DNA from: Schoenoplectus triqueter
Taxonomy: Eukaryota; Streptophyta; Magnoliopsida; Poales; Cyperaceae
Assembly (NCBI GenBank): GCA_964058805.1
Contig: CAXKVV010002144.1
Span: 372,001 to 436,000 of the forward strand
Direction: 5' to 3'
Length of the DNA: 64,000 bases
Program-made: the position numbers and the translations under genes
Shown: positions 43,864-54,490 of the stretch, one piece after another
How the letters are laid out: every line of letters begins with the position of its first letter
Position numbering within the stretch: the stretch's first letter is position 1
The notes under the pieces: generated by a model
Database searches by the model: none
The model's input: the letters and a program-made list of their open reading frames with translations, nothing else
What the model was told of the DNA's origin: nothing

Positions 43864-46532
43864 TGACAAGTGGGACCCACCTGGCAGTCCCTTGTAGATG
43901 AACCTGACAACATAAACATAGCCTATCTGATGAGTCACCCATGTGACCATTTTCACTGACAGGTGGACCCCACACCTCAGTGACCTATTATAGGAGTCAG
44001 AGTTGAACCCTAAAAATCTGCCTTTGGAGCTAACCCTAGAAAGGAGCTGAAGCAGTATAATCCCTATGCTACATGAAATGATGTCAATGCCAAGCTAGCA
44101 TTTTGATGCAACTAGTCATGAGAAATTCCAAATGTGATTTTGCTTTCAAGGCTGACCTGGTGCCAAAGTTGCGAGCAACCACCTAACTATGCTTTGATTT
44201 GTGTCAATTACTGATAAGTAGTCAGTTCTTTGACCAAGTCACCCTCATGTTAAGGGATTGAAAGTCAATTTCACAAGACTGATCAGGTGCCAAAGCTGGG
44301 AGCAACCATCTGATCAAGTCTAGATCTGTATCAACTGTTGACATGTAATCAACTGTTGATCAGATCAAGCCCTAATGAATATCAATATAAGTCTAATTGG
44401 TATTTAGTTAGGGTGGTTTCTACAAGAGAGAGATAATTGGCAGAGACATTGAGCTACAATTGAAATCTGGGATTAATTCTTAAGAAGAAATAGGCTTTTA
44501 TGGATAAAACAATTTTTAACTCGGAGAAGGAGGGGTAAAAATGGAATTAAAAATTACAGAGATGATCATCATGAATTTAGGGATTTTTGGTGAAATTTTC
44601 ATGATTTTTGGATAAGTGGAGCTATCAGAATAAATTCAGGGAAGATAAACAGATTAAAAAATAGAAGATCAAGGGCTGAGATTCAATCAAGGGTTTATCT
44701 GGGTGCAACTTGGGGATAGAGACACATCTGGGTGCAAACTGGGGATCCTAAACACGCATACACATAATCAAAGAAGAGAGAGGGTGTGACACGTGTCAGC
44801 ATCTCACTGGGCCACCTCATGCCACGTGTCAGCACCCCATTGGTCCACCTCAGCCGTGTGGGCCCCACCACCATGCTGACCTGACATGTGGGCCCCACCA
44901 ACATGCCACGTGGCAAGACCTGACAGGCCCACCTCATCCCTACACTTGCCACATGGCAACACCACAGCAACACACCTCATTCCCCATGCGCCACATGGCA
45001 GCCTGTTAGCAAAACACCTCAGCAGGCTACACTACAACTATTAACACATGGCTGTATGTCATTGGTCCAATTAGGCAACATGGGCCCCAGAGGTGACACA
45101 TGGCCCTTATTAACAGAAGCCACCTCAGCATGGATTAATACTATAACAGATGATTAATGGATTGATTAAACAAGTGGACCTATCAGAGTGTGCCAAGTCA
45201 GATTGATTAAATTTAAGCAGGGAGTTAATTAATCCACAGCTGGACTAATGGGCCGAGATTCATATACTTACATGTGGGACCCATTTGTCAGGTTTATGAA
45301 TGTATAGCTCACACAGGCAATCATACACCAAGCCCATATACAGATTCAAACAGAAATTTAAATGAGAAAGAAAAGGGAATGTGCACCTGGCCTATCTGTG
45401 TTGCGCCTCTGACTGTGGGTCCCACCTAGCTGTGGACTTTGTGCGCCAGGCGCACCTCCTTCCCTCTCTTCTCCTTCTCCCCTCCCTCTCTTTCTTCTTC
45501 TTCTCGCCGAGGCCGATGGCGCCATTAGTGTCAATCGAGTTCTCTGAAGCTTGAAACTTCAATCCTTTATAGCTAAAGATAGCCTGTGCATAGGAGAGAA
45601 AGGGTTAACGCTTGAAATTAAAAGAAAACAATTGAATAGGGCAGTGAGAGAGGATGATCACCTCGGGCGATTAATGAAGAACTTTGATCCGTAGATCTAA
45701 GCTTGAAATTGATGATACAAGCAAACTTTAATCACCTAGGCGATGCTGTAAATGAAAGAAAAAGCAGCAATTAAACGTTGAATAAGAGCAATTGAGATGA
45801 GATGACAAGATCGGATAAATTGAGGAAAGTTAGAACCTTGTGCTATAAACTCGAATTGGCAGTGTTTATGGCCTCTATGCACTCACACGATGATGTTGAA
45901 ATGGTGAAGTTTGACAATTGAATGGAGGAGCTATGGTAATGGCTAAGGTGTGAGCTCGGGTGAGTGAGTTGGAACTTGAAGAGATAAGCTACAATGGCAG
46001 AAACTAAGGAGACGCCTTGGAGACCTTTAAATGAGTATATATAGTATACCAAGGGTGCTAGAAGGTTCTATGAGCGATTTAGAAGGGAGATAACTGAATC
46101 AAGTCAAAGGTCAAAGATCTAAACTTTGGATTCTTTAAAGAGGGCCCACATTGCAACAGAAGGGATAACAGAATTGGAGAACCATGTTCATGAGCCAAGC
46201 TAACTCAATTGATGGCGTTTAGATGGTGTATGGCTCTGATTCCTTTGGTGCACCATTTCAATTGCTTATATAAACCGATTACACATAGAGAGGCGGAGAG
46301 ACGCAAGAAAGGAGAGCATAAGCATACCCATTTTGAAAGTTAACAGTGAGAGATAGAGAGGAAGAGAGCAAGAACAGGAAGAAGAAGTAATAGAATCGAT
46401 TGATCTCAGTTACAAACTTGAGAACTCGATTGAATTTCTTCAATCCTCCAAAAAGAGAGCTCTGTCACTCTTGGATCACAGTCAATTAGAGATTTGGAAG
46501 CTTGATTTGTGGTAATTCAAAGAAAAGGTATG
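43864..46532 (+). repeat. 3' LTR of element Y, first 2.67 kb
   Basis: Matches 22040-24708 with about 13 substitutions by hand count. It carries the G-box array (44787-45110), TATA box (46267-46274), first dyad element (about 46394-46429) and the splice-donor-like AAAAG|GTATG. X is inserted exactly at that point. The remaining ~4.2 kb of the LTR should resume on the far side of X. Confidence 0.93.
46528..46532. other. Target site of element X (gtatg)
   Basis: The five bases before X's LTR end. In the uninterrupted 5' LTR of Y the same bases are at 24704-24708 and continue as TAATTC, which proves the insertion point. If this is the 5-bp duplication, GTATG followed by TAATTC should be found at the far end of X. 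Confidence 0.7.
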
Positions 46533-46845
46533 TGTGCGACCCTTTTTCGCGCGCCGCAGCCGGGCGATGGGTTCTGCGGAAGAAGGACACGGAGATCCCT
46601 CCCGAGCGTGCATCTGATGGGTGTCGGCCGATTCTGCCGTTTAGAGATATTTGGATGCACATTCAGGGGTTTTTTTAGTGATTGTGAGTTCTTGTAGATT
46701 CCGGTGGGCGCAAGCCCCCACCGTTAATTACCCTGGGCTACGAACCTCGAGGGACCTCTGGATCTTTGAAAGAGAGAAGCAAATAGTATAGTTAAAAGAT
46801 GGTCAAGTGGTCGTCTAAGTTTATAAAAAGGGGTCTACGGAAGAT

Positions 46846-47377
46846 GAACCTACAAACAGATCGGTTCAATCTATGGAAGACAAACCTACAAACAGATCGG
46901 TTTTGTCTTATGGAGGACGAACCTACAAACAGATCGGTTCAGTCCATGCCACCTCGAGAGGTAACCTTACCAACAGACCAGGTTAATCTCTTCATAGGGG
47001 GCTTGAGGTGAGTCTACATACAGATCGACTCGACCTCCGTTGATCTAGAAGATAAACCTACAAACAGATCGGTTCAATCTTAACTAGTCAACAACCAATC
47101 ACACAAAATACAACTCGAAGCGCTGAGCCGGTTGATCTTGAGGTTGGTGAATCAGGAGAAGGGTGGATATGGCCCACGTGTTTCTTCTCACCGATCTTCT
47201 AGATCATGAATTCGAAGCACTAAGCCGATTCATAAACCTAGGAAACACAATTGCACACAATGTCAAACCTGAAGCGCTGGGCCAGTTCAACATTGAGACA
47301 TGTGTTAGTGAAGGAACCTACCTACAGAACGGTTCACATTCACTGTTTTGTGGATGAATCTACCTACAGACCGATTC
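46846..47377. repeat. Array of dyad boxes in X LTR
   Basis: Boxes include GAACC/GGTTC at 46846, AAACC/GGTTT next to it, another GAACC/GGTTC, AACCT/AGGTT (perfect here, mismatched in Z and Y), GAGTC/GACTC near 47013, GAACC/GGTTC near 47319 and GAATC/GATTC at 47356-47377. Spacers are TACAAACAGATC, TACCAACAGACC, TACATACAGATC and TACCTACAGAAC or -ACC. A further variant (a cctacggaagatgaa word) occurs at the array edge. Confidence 0.8.
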
Positions 47378-47574
47378 AATCTCACAGTCTCGGGAAATGA
47401 GCCAGGAGACAAACTCATCGACGGACGAGTTCAGTCTTGCCAGCTCAAATGGTCATGAATTACTTGTTCATGACACCGAGTCATTAAGATGTCGCTTCGC
47501 TCGGACATCTTAATGTTCTTCTTCTTCAAAGTCGACATATCTCCCCATGCTGATGTCGTAGCTTTGGTCATTCT

Positions 47575-48170
47575 TCAGCGAGCGTCGAGATGTTCTTGTC
47601 TCGACTAGTCATTCTATATGTTGCATTACTTGTGCAAAATTACTATGTTGCCCTACACCCCTTGTGTGAGCGTATTCAATCATGAGTTACTTGCTCATGG
47701 CAGCGAGTCATTAAGATGTCACCTATCTAGGACATCATAATGTTCTTCTTCTTCAGAGTCGACATACATCTCCATGTTAATATCGCAGCTCTGGTTATTC
47801 TTCATCAAACATCAAGATGTTCCTGTCTCGACGTGTCTCTGCATGTTGCTATCGAAGCCTTAATCGTCCTATGTCAAGATGTTCTTGTCTCGACATATTT
47901 TATTATTCTTCACTCAAGTGTCAAGATGTTCTTGTCTCAACATATCTTCTCATGTTGCTATCGAAGCCTTAATCATCCTACGTCAAAATGTTCCTGTCTC
48001 GACGTATCTTATTATTCTTTATCAAATGTCGAGATGTTCTTGTCTCGACGTATCTTCTCCTGTTGCTATCAAAGCCCTAATCTTCTCACGTCAAGATGTT
48101 CCTGTCTCAACGCATCTTTTCGTGTTGTCATTGCAACCTTATTTATCCTCCGTCAAGGTGTTCTCGTCTT
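47575..48170. repeat. GAGACA / CAAGATGTTCTTG repeats in X LTR
   Basis: About seven spaced copies of (T)CAAGATGTTC(T/C)TGTCTCGAC, in units of about 60 bp with 'tgttgctatcgaagcctta' between. These correspond to 27216-27760 in Y. Confidence 0.65.
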
Positions 48171-48254
48171 GACTAATCATTCTAAATGTTATATCATGTG
48201 TGCAAATGTTCTTATGTGGCTCTACACTTCTTATGTGAGCATATTTATTCATTT

Positions 48255-48314
48255 CTAAAATGCACAAAGTCTGTTATATAATATCTTCCATTATTATTTT
48301 TATTATGAAGATGC

Positions 48315-48356
<42 letters not shown>

Positions 48357-49565
48357 GTATATTCCTATTACTATTATTATTTTTTATTATTATTATTTTT
48401 ATTTCTTAAACTCTATTTATCTATGTAGAAAATTATTTACAAAAATAATAGGAAAAGGGGTTAGCTATTTAACTAGATTTTCATTTATATTTTTGGGATT
48501 TTTATAATAGCTAAAATAGTAGAATTTTATTTTTATTATTTCTAAATTCTATTTATTCTGTAGAAAATCACTTACAAAAATAGAAAATAAAATGGCTATG
48601 ATTTTTTATTTGTATTTTTAAAATGTTTATAATAGCCAAAGTAATAGAATTTTATTATTATATTTTATTATACTATTCGTTATGTAAGAATCATTTGCAA
48701 AATTAAAAGATGGTTAGCTATACTATTTTACTATTATTATTCTATTATTATTATTATTTTTTTTTAATATCTATAATAGCTAAAAAGAAATCATTACTAA
48801 TATTCTATCTTATTTATTATACTATTCATTATATCTATTCTTATTATTTCTATTTATTATCTATAGAAAAGTATAAGATTTTTATTATTAGTTGAAAATA
48901 GTCATAAGAGATGAAATTCATTATGTTTTTATTACAACTATTATTTTTATTACATTTTATTCATCAAAAGTATATTATTATTATTTTTTTATTGTATATG
49001 TTTGTATAGAAATGACAAAAGAAATACAATTCATATTATAAAACTATATTATCATTCTTTATTATAAAAGAAAATGCATTTTACTATTTATTACCATGGT
49101 AGTGTATTTTTGTATATTTTGTGCTATTTATTTTTATTATTCTTTTTACAGAAAATATCAATATAATATCTATTATTATTATTATATATATTTTTATTTA
49201 TCAAAGAATATAGCCAATCTCACTTTTATTATAATATATTACTATCATCATTATTATTTCATGGAAAATCACTTGAAAAATCACTAAAATATATCTAGTT
49301 ATTATTGATGATTTTTATTTGTATTTTTGGAATTTTTATAGTATTTAAAATGGCAAGTCAAAGCTAGGTCAAATATACCAATATATGTAATGTATTTTGT
49401 TTTTAAATTGTTTTATCATGATTATATTTTTAAAACTGGAATATTATTGTATAGAAAAATATTATGAAAAATAAGAAAATTTTAGAAACAAATTTGAGTC
49501 AATTTGGAGTTCAGAAACATTTTCAAATCATTTATTTACTATTTAATTTTAATATTCTGTTATTA
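48255..49565. other. AT-rich block inside X LTR
   Basis: Corresponds to the AT-rich blocks of Z and Y, with a (TTA)n microsatellite at about 48320-48355. The frames seen here (for example 48710-48895) are runs of Tyr, Phe and Ile from TTA/TAT repeats and are not proposed as genes. Confidence 0.7.
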
Positions 49566-50215
49566 ATTTAATGGGCTTCAATTAGAATGGGCCAAGATTT
49601 AATTTACAGTTGGGCCCAACGTGCGACTGGGCTATCCTCCTTCTGTTATTATTATTTCGTTGGGCCCAATATGGCACTGGGCCGATTTCCTTTTTAACTC
49701 GGTTATTTAATATAAGCCATTAGATTTACTCCGAGATTAATTCTTGTGAGATGAGAGGCCCAGATTTATCCAATCAAATATCTATTTATAAGTCCCGTTC
49801 AATGATTATTAGATTCGTGCCGATGCGCCAAGATCTGTGCCGAGCACTTCTAAATTCACACTATTGGATCGAACGCTGCCGTCTTCTTCGGCGATTCACG
49901 CCGGTGATCCTCATCTCCGGCAGAAGATCAGGACATACAGATACTATCGTCTCATTCTGTAAAATCTGTCTGTCACCTCTGATTAGCGATCACTACGGTG
50001 GTGGATGATGGGAGACGGTACCGTTCAATCTTGCATTGCTTGTTTCGGTACCGAGGTGACTTGATACCGAATTAGCCTCAATTGATCATCAATTCTTGCG
50101 ATTCTTGCTTCGTAGCGCATCGTCTTTGAATGCTTATCACGTTAGTGTAATGCATACCCGTCAAGGCCTCTTCAGATTTCAAGAATAGGGCCGATAACAC
50201 CCAGTGTCATCGTTG

Positions 50216-50231
50216 CAGTGAAATTTCACTG
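50216..50231. repeat. Perfect 16-bp palindrome private to X LTR
   Basis: CAGTGAAATTTCACTG is exactly self-complementary. It sits inside the 50160-50360 segment that has no counterpart in the LTRs of Y and Z. Confidence 0.6.
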
Positions 50232-50877
50232 TGTCCGGTATTGAATTAGACCCCTTGGCTTGTCCAATACCTCGGATTGGTGTCACTCAGGCCTAAAGGC
50301 TCACCCGACTCTAGTCAGGGCCAGTGGCTCGCTGAGCTTTCCAATACATTTGATCAATCCATGTTCTAATAGTAAACAGTATACCAGATCTGTCAGAATC
50401 AATGTTTTTACTATGAAAGTTGCATAAATTGAAGCCTTTTATCAATTATTAGTATAAAGTCAAGGCAATGGAGATAATTATCCTTTGATCTTCAATCTTT
50501 TCAACAGAAATATAAAAGAAAAGAGAGAAAGCAAATGAAATTCAATGGAATAGCAAGAATAAAGGATTGTGAAGAAGAAACAACAAGAACAAGAAACATT
50601 TGCTGAAATCAATGTAAATTGAACATAATGGATCAAACCTGATCTTATTATCTAGGGGATAAAGTAAGGAAAAATCAAATCTGGTCTCAATGCTACTCCT
50701 TGTTATCTGAATCTCCTCCCTTCTTCTAAGTTTCATGCAATGCTGATTGAGTTCTTCAAGTTATCACTGAGATCAATCAATCAGCAAATCGAGTTTTGTG
50801 GAAGAAATGAGAGTTAGTGAATCTTCAATAATGGAGGGGCTCTCACTCTTGGGGGTTGATCAATTGCTGCTCCAGTG

Positions 50878-50885
50878 TTTATATA
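50878..50885 (-). promoter_or_regulatory. TATA box of X LTR
   Basis: TATATAAA on the minus strand in CCTATATAAACAC. It keeps the position relative to the dyad element (near 50750-50790) seen in Y and Z although flanking sequence differs. Downstream in element sense a candidate donor GATCAG|GTTTGA exists but is weaker than those of Y and Z. Confidence 0.55.
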
Positions 50886-52435
50886 GGCTCAATTACATCT
50901 CAATTGTGTTTCTTTATGCACCAATTGTGTTTCTTTGATCCCACAGATCGATGAGGTGGCAAATCTCTAGCCCTTGATCCAATTGTTGAATGGTGTGGAT
51001 CAATCTGGAATGTGCTTGTTGTGAGCAAAATTGATGATTTGGATCGCCAGCGTGGCATTGTATTCACACCTCAATTCTTCTTTGCTCCCACCCTTTCAAA
51101 CACCAAGTGAATTGATGCAATTTTATTACCTTCGGTTCTGTACACCCATTTCATCATGGAAATATGCATAAAGGGAATCAATTCGCACCAGCAACGGTTT
51201 CAACCACATCGTGGGACCCACCAAATGTTATCTCAACCGCCAATTTGTCTAATTAGTTCTCAAATCGTTCAATTGAATTTTTACACCCGATCCTTTTCCC
51301 TTGAATACGAGTGATGTATAGTGTACTATATCAAATGGAAATTACTTCATCGCATTCTCCTTGTCGAAAGCTTTCCAACGGTATAAAGTTTATAAATTTT
51401 CATCACCATTTGAATATTTTTCCATTTTCAATTTGATTTCACTCAAAAATCGGGTCAGAGGAGAACTCGCAGCAATGGAGAAGAAGGCCAGCGTTCTCTG
51501 TCTCTGTGGGACCCTTCGGCAGTGAAAAGAGTGAAGGGGTCGTGCCTCTGTCTCCGTGGGGCCCTTTCATCAGCGGGAGAAATGAAGAGAGGAAGTGGAG
51601 CAGCTCAGGTAGACTAAGCGCACGTGATCCGGCCCCGCATGTAAGGTTTAATGAGAGACAATGATAATGCACCAGGTTCACACAAATATTTGCTCTTTCA
51701 AAAAAACCTCCAGCGCCAAACTCATCCTTCCTATGCTTAGCGTCTCCCATTTGCACACAGCTAGGCCTTTAACCCCAAGTTGCACCCAAAAGAACCATTG
51801 ATTAAACCCTGGCCCTTGGATTAATCTGATTTTCTTTCTCCAATTGATTTTAATAGATCCCTTCATCCAAAAATCATGAAATTTTCACCAAAATTTTCTA
51901 AAATCATGATGATCATCTCTGTATTTTCATATTCCATTTTTACCCCTGTCTGCTTGTGCTAAAAATTCCATGATCAATAAAACCCTGTTTTATTCTTATA
52001 AAAATCCCTATTTATCAGTTGTAGATCAGTGTCTCTGCCAAATAACTTCTCCTTGCAGAAACCACCCTAACTAAATACCAATTAGACTTATATTGATATT
52101 CATTAGGGTTTGATTTGATCAAATGCTGACTACTTATCAGCAATTAATACAAATCTAGACTTGATCAGGTGGTTGCTCCCAGCTTTGGCACCTGATCAGT
52201 CTTGTGAAATTGACTTTCAATCCCTTAACATGAGGGTAATTTGGTCATAGAGCTGACTACTTATCAGCAATTGACACAAATTAAAGCATGGTTAGGTGGT
52301 TGCTCACAGCTTTGGCACCAGGTCAGCCTTGAAAGCAAAAATCACATTGGGATTTCTCATGATTGGTTGTATCAAAATACTGGCTTGGCATTGATACTAT
52401 TCCATGTAGTACAAGGATTGTACTGCTTCAGCTCA

Positions 52436-52900
52436 TAGGGTTTGACCTTGGCTTTCTCTCTTGTATTTCTTCCTTTAACCTTTCAGGGGTAAACAAAGAG
52501 CCACCCACCAAAGCGGGTCCTGAAGAATTTGGCAATTTGAAGGGCCTGCTTTGGTGCACATATCTGACACACCTCTCTCCTCCTCGGGTTCAGGCTAGAC
52601 TTCGATAGATTTTCCTTTAATCAGATTCTTCTCATGAGCGCAACATGGTGGGGCCTGTCCTCTCAGCCTCTCGCTCGTGGGATAATGGTGCATGTACCCA
52701 GCCTCCTGCTGAGCTACCTGCTTCAGCCACTATGGGAATAGGTAAAGATAGCATCTCTCGGCTACCTTATTTCGCTTTCTTTTCTTCTCTTTTACTGTTG
52801 GGGATGCTGATCACCTGCTTTGCTATTTTCTCATCTCTTCTTTCGCAGTATGGGAGATTTTCATAAGCTCTTTACATTTTACACTCTCAATCTTAGTTGC
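52436..52900 (+). pseudogene. Vestige of the PMD gene in X
   Basis: The leader is recognisable: donor-like GGTAAAC at 52489, then 'aaagagccacccacc', then the hairpin at 52508-52554. About 52690-52760 resembles exon 2 of the Y and Z genes (GAGCTACCTGCTTCAGCCAC against GAGCCACCGGCTCCAGC). Exon 1 with the whole PMD and exons 3-6 are missing, a loss of about 3.5 kb. No product is expected. Confidence 0.55.
52508..52554 (+). other. Conserved hairpin in PMD-gene leader (X copy)
   Basis: The arms CCAAAGCGGGTCC (52508-52520) and GGGCCTGCTTTGG (52542-52554) pair over 13 positions with two G-U pairs. Compared with Z, bases in both arms have changed together, so pairing was kept although the adjoining coding frame was lost. 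Confidence 0.65.
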
Positions 52901-54067
52901 AAAAGTGCCTAATACAACTGCTTTTATTTTCACATAGCATCTAAGTACAACAAAATAGAAAAAGGGAAAACTTTACAGCACCCTATTGCACTTATTCTAT
53001 ACATAGCTTCTCTTTATTTATTACAATACAGAACTTAAGTAACCGTGGTATTTTACGGATACTGAACCTGTCTGTATTGACCTCTAGGCCGGGTACAGAA
53101 TAAACCCGTTTATCCCTTTATTACTGATGGATAAACTTACCAGTATCAATTGAATTATGGATGCAATTGATAACACCATTTTGTGGATGCTCCTTGTATA
53201 TTTGGTTGACATTTATTTGTGGAAGCTCACCCACTCTCCCCTCATTTGTGCACCGATGCGTGCGGAAGTGGAAACTCACATTCACTCATCTCCACTCAAT
53301 TTGTTTTGTGGGGGTACTACCCTCAAACATCCATCACGCATCCCTGCGAGACAGGTTTTCATCGGGTAGGTTCGCTCTCCATGACCTGAGTCACTTCTTT
53401 AAGCGAATTACTTTATTTGACACTAAATGTCGGGCGAAAGCATAAACCCTTAGTCTGACCCCTCCATGATCTATTTCGGGATTAGAAACAGATCACCTCC
53501 TTGGGCGTGTGGTACTTTTGCGGATGAATGTACCCAACCTAGTTTTTTATATTTTAGCTACCCTCAAACATCCATCACGCATCCCTGCGAGACAGGCTTT
53601 CATCGGGTAGGTCCGCTCTCCATGACCTGAGTCACTTCTTTAAGCGAGCCGCTTTGTTTAACATGAAATGTCGGGTACAAGCGTAAACCCTTGATCTGAC
53701 CCCTCCATGATATGTCGTGGGATTATGACACACCATTTCTTCGGGCGTGTGGTGCTTTTACGGATGAATGCACCCAACCTGGCTTTGTATAACACTCGTG
53801 GTGTCGGGGACAAAGGTGGCAACCCCTTATTGAAAAGATTTTATTATTATTTTTTTATTATCATTTTTTTTTATGAGTATGAAAATAGGTTTTTATTGTT
53901 TTACATATATATCCATTTATTTTATTAGAAGAGGGCAAATTTTTGTTATTAGTGATACATGTTACTAATAATACGAGAGTTATTTATTTATATGCCCTCA
54001 GAAGCGACTATTTACTAGCCACCAATTTGCTCGACCTATCCCTTGGCTTACGCCGCGGGCGACCAAT
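52901..54067. other. X spacer between vestigial PMD gene and pol
   Basis: Contains the GTTTATCC/GGATAAAC hairpin (about 53108-53138), the 241-bp direct duplication (53320-53800; units at 53320 and 53561), and a T/TTA-rich run at about 53840-53875. Nearly identical to the same region of Z and Y. No gene seen. Confidence 0.6.
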
Positions 54068-54490
54068 ATGAGCAACTTTCGTCATTGGGCAACAGATAGT
54101 TTGAGGGACAAACTGCAAACCCTGCCCATTTTTGTGTTTATTCTGTATCAAATGGACAAACCCAGTGGTATTTGTATTGTGAGCCCAAACACCAAAGCTC
54201 TCGCCTTACATTCTCGCGTGGTTTTGGCGTTGTATTCCCTTATTCTATATTTTTTTATTTTTGTAGGGCTAAATGTGTTTGTGTGGTTTTGGATTTTTGG
54301 ATGCATTCTATTTACAGATGCACAAGTAGGGTTTTTGGGATTTTATGCAAAAGTGGAGGTTAGACATGGGTTTGTGTTTCGTGCACGTGTGTGTAAGCGA
54401 ACACTTATTCCCTCCTTATTTATAATAGATACTACTCGGTCGGCCCCGCTCCGGGCTATGTGTAGTATTTCTTCAGATATCGCCCATTAA
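54068..54490 (+). CDS. Hypothetical 140-residue antisense frame at the end of X pol
   Basis: The same frame as in Z and Y, but with a different C-terminus because of a small indel near 54420; it overlaps the last pol codons. Hydrophobic middle, no recognised family. The changed tail without loss of the frame argues slightly against a constrained protein end. Confidence 0.15.
   Translation: MSNFRHWATDSLRDKLQTLPIFVFILYQMDKPSGICIVSPNTKALALHSRVVLALYSLILYFFIFVGLNVFVWFWIFGCILFTDAQVGFLGFYAKVEVRHGFVFRARVCKRTLIPSLFIIDTTRSAPLRAMCSISSDIAH

Larger units (their letters stand above)
22040..46532 (+). mobile_element. Element Y: Tat/Ogre-type gypsy retrotransposon inserted in Z gag
   Basis: Complete from its 5' LTR (22040-28926) through PBS, gag-pol (29066-38151) and antisense PMD gene (43573-39892) to the first 2,669 bp of its 3' LTR (43864-46532). 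There it is interrupted by element X; the rest of the 3' LTR must lie right of the window. The shared LTR portions, 22040-24708 and 43864-46532, differ at about 13 sites by hand count (~0.5%), so the insertion is recent. gag-pol carries three nonsense codons and a 2-base insertion; the PMD gene is open. Confidence 0.92.
46533..52435 (-). repeat. 3' LTR of element X (about 5.9 kb, upstream edge inferred)
   Basis: It ends GGTCGCACA at 46533 (minus strand). The first 325 bp match 63677-64000 with three substitutions and one indel by hand count. The start is inferred at TGAGCTGAAGC (52435), downstream of a purine-rich stretch at about 52447-52476; the true start is shown only by the 5' LTR, which is outside. 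The U5 half resembles Y; the U3 half (about 49570-52435) does not follow Y or Z except in short blocks, and has a private ~200-bp segment at 50160-50360. Confidence 0.7.

Noticed and set aside
46846..47377. CRISPR-like array of short repeats
   Set aside because: This is eukaryotic LTR DNA. The conserved part is a dyad with variable arms, the spacing is irregular, and there are no cas genes.
48255..49565. Short frames rich in Tyr, Phe and Ile in the AT-rich blocks
   Set aside because: They are translations of (TTA)n and (ATT)n runs with no start context or conservation of frame.
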